A stretch of DNA of 8,086 bases from Frankiales bacterium. GTDB lineage: Bacteria > Actinomycetota > Actinomycetes > Mycobacteriales > SCTD01. The stretch is from the NCBI GenBank assembly GCA_025464915.1, contig JAODNF010000467.1, positions 1 to 8,086 of the forward strand, given 5' to 3'. Of the stretch, positions 5,866-8,086 are shown piece by piece. The notes beneath the pieces are model-generated. The model made no database searches and was not told where the DNA came from. It saw only the letters and a list, made by a program, of their open reading frames with translations. The stretch's first letter is position 1, and every line of letters begins with the position of its first letter. A program made the position numbers and the translations under genes.

Positions 5866-7493
5866 TTGAGGAGCGCCTCGTCGGCCGACCGCACCCAGGT
5901 GGCGAAGGAGTCGCCCTCGACGCGCTCCGCCAGGTAGGTGTTCAGGATGCGCTCGACGTAGTCGGCGGCACCGTCGGCCGTCACCTTGAGACCACGGGCC
6001 TTGCGCCCGAAGCCGGCGTCCTTGCCCATCGAGCCGCCCAGGTGGACCTGGAAGCCCTCGACGTCGGACACGATCGAGCCCTTGAGGCCGATGTCCGCGG
6101 TCTGGAAGCGGGCGCAGGAGTTCGGGCAGCCGTTGACGTTGATGGAGATCGGCTCGGGGAAGTCCGGCAGCCGCTTCTCGAGCTCGGTGTAGAGGTCGAC
6201 AGCGCGGGCCTTCGTCTCGACGATGGCGAGCTTGCAGAACTCCAGGCCGGTGCAGGCCATCGTGCCGCGGCGGAAGACCGACGGGCGGACCCGCAGGTCC
6301 TCGGCCTCGAGCGCGGCGACGACCTCGTCGACGCTCTCCGCGGGCACGTCGAGCAGCACGAGGCCCTGCTGGGCCGTGGTGGAGACGCGGCCGCCGCCGA
6401 GCCGCTCGGACAGCTCGGCGACGCGAGTGAGCTGCGAGCCGCTGGTACGGCCTGCGCGCGGCACGACGCCGACGTACTTCAGGCCGTTCCCCTGGTCGTG
6501 CACGCCGACGTGGTCGCGGTTGCCGACCGTCGGCTCGGGCGCAGGGCCGTCGGGCAGCGGAGCGGTGAGGTACTCGGACTCGAGCACCTCGCGGAACCTC
6601 TCCGGTCCCCAGTCGGCCATGAGGAACTTCAGGCGCGCGTGGTTGCGCGAACGGCGGTACCCGTAGTCGCGGAAGACGCTGATCACGCCCTCCCACGCCT
6701 CGGCGACGCGGGCCGGCTCGACGAAGGCGCCGAGCCGGACGCCGAGCTTGGGGTTGGTCGACAGGCCGCCGCCGACCCAGAGGTCGTAGCCGGGACCGAG
6801 CTCCGGGTGCACCACGCCGACGAGCGCCACGTCGTTGATCTCGTGGTTCGTGCAGTGCTGCGTGCAGCCCGAGATCGAGGTCTTGAACTTGCGCGGCAGG
6901 TTCGAGTACGCCGGGTCGCCGAGGTACTTCGCAGCCACCTCCCGGATGACGGGGTCGCCGTTGATGACCTCGTCGGCGTCGACACCCGCGAGCGGGCAGC
7001 CGAGGATGACGCGGGGCGAGTCGCCGCACGCCTCGGTCGTGTAGAGCCCGCCCGCGTCGAGGCGCTCCCAGATCTCGGGGACGTCCTCGATGCGGATCCA
7101 GTGCAGCTGCACGTTCTGCCGGTCCGTGACGTCGGCGACGTCCCGGCCGAACTCGGTCGCGATCTGCCCGATGACCCGGAGCTGCTCCGACGTCAGCTGC
7201 CCGCCGTCGATGCGGATGCGCAGCATGAAGAACGGCGCCTCCAGCTCCTGCGGCTCCAGGATCGCCGTCTTGCCGCCGGGGATGCCGTCGGCGCGCTGCG
7301 TGTAGAGCCCGTACCAGCGCAGCCGGCCGCGGAGGTCCGCGCCGTCGATGCTGTCGAAGCCCTGCTTGCTGTAGATGTCCAGCACGCGCTGCTTGACGGT
7401 CAGCGGGTTGCTGTCCTTCTTGACCTGCTCGTTGGGGTTGAGGGGCTCGCGGTAGCCGAGCGCCCACTGACCCTGTCCGCGGACGGCGGGCAA
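5862..7493 (-). CDS. sir: Ferredoxin-type assimilatory sulfite reductase (nitrite/sulfite reductase family)
   Basis: 543-residue siroheme/[4Fe-4S] enzyme reducing sulfite to sulfide with six electrons from ferredoxin. It has the two tandem half-domains of the family. The cluster/siroheme ligands are C414-x5-C420 (ACTGLEFC) and C456-x3-C460 (GCPNSC). Substrate/siroheme region residues appear in TDRQNVQLHWIRIEDVPEIW (123-142). Y64 in WYGLYTQR and C156 in ACGDSPR are 92 residues apart, the same separation as the covalently linked Tyr69-Cys161 of M. tuberculosis NirA (SirA), which points to a sulfite reductase. The TTG start at 7493 has AGGAG with a 6-base spacer; no better start exists. Regulation is probably through the leader peptide at 7560-7637. 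Confidence 0.96.
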   Translation of the reverse strand: MPAVRGQGQWALGYREPLNPNEQVKKDSNPLTVKQRVLDIYSKQGFDSIDGADLRGRLRWYGLYTQRADGIPGGKTAILEPQELEAPFFMLRIRIDGGQLTSEQLRVIGQIATEFGRDVADVTDRQNVQLHWIRIEDVPEIWERLDAGGLYTTEACGDSPRVILGCPLAGVDADEVINGDPVIREVAAKYLGDPAYSNLPRKFKTSISGCTQHCTNHEINDVALVGVVHPELGPGYDLWVGGGLSTNPKLGVRLGAFVEPARVAEAWEGVISVFRDYGYRRSRNHARLKFLMADWGPERFREVLESEYLTAPLPDGPAPEPTVGNRDHVGVHDQGNGLKYVGVVPRAGRTSGSQLTRVAELSERLGGGRVSTTAQQGLVLLDVPAESVDEVVAALEAEDLRVRPSVFRRGTMACTGLEFCKLAIVETKARAVDLYTELEKRLPDFPEPISINVNGCPNSCARFQTADIGLKGSIVSDVEGFQVHLGGSMGKDAGFGRKARGLKVTADGAADYVERILNTYLAERVEGDSFATWVRSADEALLK

Positions 7494-7499
7494 AGGGTT

Positions 7500-7568
7500 C
7501 TCCTAGGTAGACGGAGCGCGAGCTTGCGAGCGCTCCAGTGTTGTGGGGTGGGGGACGTGTCAGGAGCG
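7500..7568 (-). promoter_or_regulatory. Candidate attenuator between the sir leader peptide and sir
   Basis: In the minus-strand RNA four complementary pieces follow one another: CGCTCC at the leader's last two sense codons (7568-7563), GGAGCGC (7536-7530), GCGCTCC (7519-7513) and the sir Shine-Dalgarno AGGAG (7504-7500). Piece 2 can pair with piece 1 (6 bp) or piece 3 (7 bp, 10-base loop). When free, piece 3 can pair CTCC with the GGAG of the ribosome binding site. A ribosome waiting at the second leader Cys codon would cover piece 1, letting 2 pair with 3 and exposing the site. The complementarity is seen; the switching is inferred. Confidence 0.5.
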
Positions 7569-7637
7569 AGCGGAACAGACGGCGCTGGCTGTGCGCTTCA
7601 GGTCGATGTGCCGACGACACACCAGGAGGACCCCCAC
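7560..7637 (-). CDS. Cysteine-containing leader peptide upstream of sir (25 residues)
   Basis: Short peptide running from GTG 7637 to TGA 7560, with core CRRHIDLKRTASAVC (7-21). The core R-R-H-[IV]-D-L-x-R-x-x-S-A-x-C is shared with the divergent peptide at 7677-7751, and (from memory) with short putative leader peptides annotated before sulfur-assimilation genes in Actinomycetota. Its cysteines are C7 and C21, both TGT, a codon not used for Cys in any other predicted gene here. There is no Shine-Dalgarno; CAGACT lies six bases before GTG, so the message is probably leaderless. Its stop is 66 bases before sir. The likely role is to sense Cys-tRNA supply by ribosome pausing, not to act as a peptide. 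A longer ATG frame from 7745 exists, but it would read through the promoter region and is unlikely. Confidence 0.75.
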   Translation of the reverse strand: MGVLLVCRRHIDLKRTASAVCSARS

Positions 7638-7672
7638 GGGACCAGTCTGCCACGAGCGCTGTGCCAGACTCT
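7638..7672 (-). promoter_or_regulatory. Promoter for the sir leader transcript
   Basis: In the minus direction CAGACT (7649-7644) fits the actinobacterial -10 pattern TANNNT at its two most constrained positions (A2, T6). It ends six bases before the leader GTG, the spacing expected if transcription starts at the start codon. No good -35 is seen; the position for it (7672-7667, AGAGTC) overlaps the opposite promoter's -10. A weak -35 suggests activator control or a low-level promoter. Confidence 0.5.
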
Positions 7673-7676
7673 TCAC
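7642..7676 (+). promoter_or_regulatory. Promoter for the cysC leader transcript
   Basis: CAGACT (7665-7670) stands six bases before the leader GTG, exactly as on the other strand. The -35 position with a 17-base spacer (7642-7647, CCAGTC) is poor and coincides with the opposing -10. The two promoters therefore share their -35 regions, and one polymerase at a time can probably occupy the site. Confidence 0.5.
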
Positions 7677-7751
7677 GTGATCGCAACAGTCCTCGTCTCG
7701 CGCAGGCACGTGGACCTGCGGCGCGTGACGAGTGCCGCCTGTCACTCCTGA
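7677..7751 (+). CDS. Cysteine-containing leader peptide upstream of cysC (24 residues)
   Basis: Runs from GTG 7677 to TGA 7749-7751, with core SRRHVDLRRVTSAAC (8-22), matching the divergent sir leader residue for residue at RRH, DL, R, SA and C. The single Cys, C22, is encoded by TGT two codons before the last sense codon's end (TGT CAC TCC TGA). No Shine-Dalgarno is visible and CAGACT lies six bases upstream, so a leaderless message is likely. The stop-codon region (CTCCTGAGAA, 7745-7754) is complementary to the cysC ribosome binding region. The probable role is a cis-acting sensor: a ribosome waiting for Cys-tRNA would uncover the cysC start. It lies at the end of a long plus-strand open frame that is otherwise the shadow of sir. 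Confidence 0.75.
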   Translation: MIATVLVSRRHVDLRRVTSAACHS

Positions 7752-7817
7752 GAAGAGTTCCGCCCGCGGCCGGTGGCCGCTACCTTGGTAGAACCCGTTC
7801 TAGTTTTGTTCTCGGAG
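7745..7817 (+). promoter_or_regulatory. Candidate Shine-Dalgarno-sequestering attenuator before cysC
   Basis: CTCC-T-GAGAA (7745-7754) is complementary to TTCTC-GGAG (7809-7817): nine pairs with one bulged T. This hides the cysC Shine-Dalgarno (GGAGG, 7814-7818). Between the arms are GCGGCC-GGT-GGCCGC (7766-7780), CTACC-TT-GGTAG (7780-7791) and TAGAAC-CC-GTTCTA (7789-7802) followed by a T-rich run. The second and third share bases, so they cannot form together. A ribosome with the Cys codon 7740-7742 in its A site would cover about to 7753, blocking the sequestering arm. Confidence 0.55.
7789..7802. promoter_or_regulatory. 14-bp palindrome TAGAACCCGTTCTA ahead of cysC
   Basis: The six-base arms are perfect around CC. 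It fits the KstR-type TetR operator pattern TnnAACnnGTTnnA recalled from mycobacteria. It may instead be the weak stem of an intrinsic terminator, since TTTTGTT follows in the leader RNA, or contain the -10 TAGTTT (7801-7806) of a second cysC promoter. I cannot choose among these. Confidence 0.35.
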
Positions 7818-7825
7818 GATGGACT

Positions 7826-8086
7826 GTGACAGCGACCGTGTGGCTCACCGGGCTGCCGAGCGCGGGCAAGACCACGCTCGCCAAGGCCGTGAGCAAGCAC
7901 CTGGACGGCCGGGTGGAGGTCCTCGACGGGGACGAGGTCCGTGAGTTCCTCACCAAGGGCCTCGGCTTCAGCCGCGAGGACCGCGACACCAACGTGCTCC
8001 GCATCGGCTGGGTGGCGTCCACGCTCGCCAAGCACGGGGTGACCGTGTTGGCAAGCGTGATCTCGCCCTACGCCGAGTCCCGGGCC
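7826..8086 (+). CDS. cysC: Adenylylsulfate (APS) kinase, partial (first 87 residues)
   Basis: Phosphorylates APS to PAPS using ATP. Walker A is GLPSAGKTT (9-17), followed by the family markers LDGDEVREFLTKGLGFSRED (33-52), RDTNVLRIG (53-61) and VISPYAESRA (78-87), where the window ends. The GTG start at 7826 has GGAGG seven bases upstream (7814-7818), and the family N-terminus TVWLTGLP follows almost at once, as in single-domain CysC. The C-terminal half lies beyond the edge; no fusion can be judged. With CysH being the iron-sulfur (APS-using) type, PAPS is not needed for sulfite formation here, so CysC would serve sulfotransferases or work with downstream cysD/cysN genes outside the window. 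Expression is probably controlled by the leader at 7677-7751. Confidence 0.95.
   Translation, partial: MTATVWLTGLPSAGKTTLAKAVSKHLDGRVEVLDGDEVREFLTKGLGFSREDRDTNVLRIGWVASTLAKHGVTVLASVISPYAESRA

Noticed and set aside
5844..7676. Long plus-strand open frame opposite sir (upstream part of a 635-codon frame)
   Set aside because: Shadow of sir. Only its last 25 codons (7677-7751) are kept, because they match the divergent leader peptide and have their own start geometry.
5866..7686. Minus-strand frame continuing upstream of the zinc-ribbon gene (658 codons in all)
   Set aside because: Arg/Pro-rich shadow of sir in another frame; only the final 52 codons with the two CxxC pairs are real.
7638..7745. 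Longer 61-residue version of the sir leader peptide starting with ATG at 7745
   Set aside because: The added N-terminus runs through the shared promoter region and the other leader, lacks the family pattern, and would conflict with the CAGACT-N6-GTG arrangement.
7742..8035. Minus-strand frame opposite cysC
   Set aside because: It covers the clear CysC coding sequence with Walker A, and has no recognisable protein features.
1..8086. CRISPR arrays, tRNA or rRNA genes, transposases
   Set aside because: No regularly spaced repeats, no tRNA cloverleaf or CCA pattern, no rRNA stretches and no transposase motifs were seen on either strand.

Overview
The window is high-GC DNA (G/C in almost every third codon position, GTG/TTG starts, 4-bp stop/start overlaps) typical of Actinomycetota. 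The genus cannot be fixed from this sequence. It holds two functional blocks: a carotenoid block on the minus strand (1-4381) and a sulfate-assimilation block (4380-8086).

Carotenoid block, read right to left: a CrtA-type (spheroidene monooxygenase-like) protein, a GNAT acetyltransferase, a CrtO/PYROXD2-type FAD oxidoreductase and an acidic protein of unknown function, each overlapping the next by 4-8 bp. After an 83-bp gap with a 23-bp near-perfect palindrome come an unknown 65-residue protein, a CruF-type carotenoid hydratase and the N-terminal part of a family 2 glycosyltransferase that runs off the left edge. Together they suggest tailoring (oxidation, hydration, glycosylation) of an acyclic or glycosylated carotenoid. 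The pigment itself is inferred.

Sulfur block: cysH (APS reductase, plus strand) starts on top of the CrtA-like start codon and converges on a RimJ/L-type acetyltransferase gene. That gene is bracketed by two related hairpins. To its right lie, on the minus strand, a 51-residue zinc-ribbon protein and sir (ferredoxin-type sulfite reductase), overlapping by 4 bp. On the plus strand cysC (APS kinase) begins and runs off the right edge. APS is thus either reduced (CysH, then Sir) to sulfide for cysteine, or phosphorylated (CysC) to PAPS.

The most interesting part is the 332-bp gap between sir and cysC. It encodes two divergent short leader peptides sharing the core RRH[IV]DL-x-R-x-x-SA-x-C, one ahead of sir and one ahead of cysC. 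Both appear to be leaderless and carry the identical arrangement CAGACT-N6-GTG. Their promoters overlap back to back. All three of their Cys codons are TGT, whereas all 28 Cys codons I read in the other genes of the window are TGC. Just past the last Cys codon each leader has a stretch complementary to downstream control elements; in the cysC leader it pairs with the cysC Shine-Dalgarno itself. This looks like a paired, divergent, cysteine-sensing attenuator.
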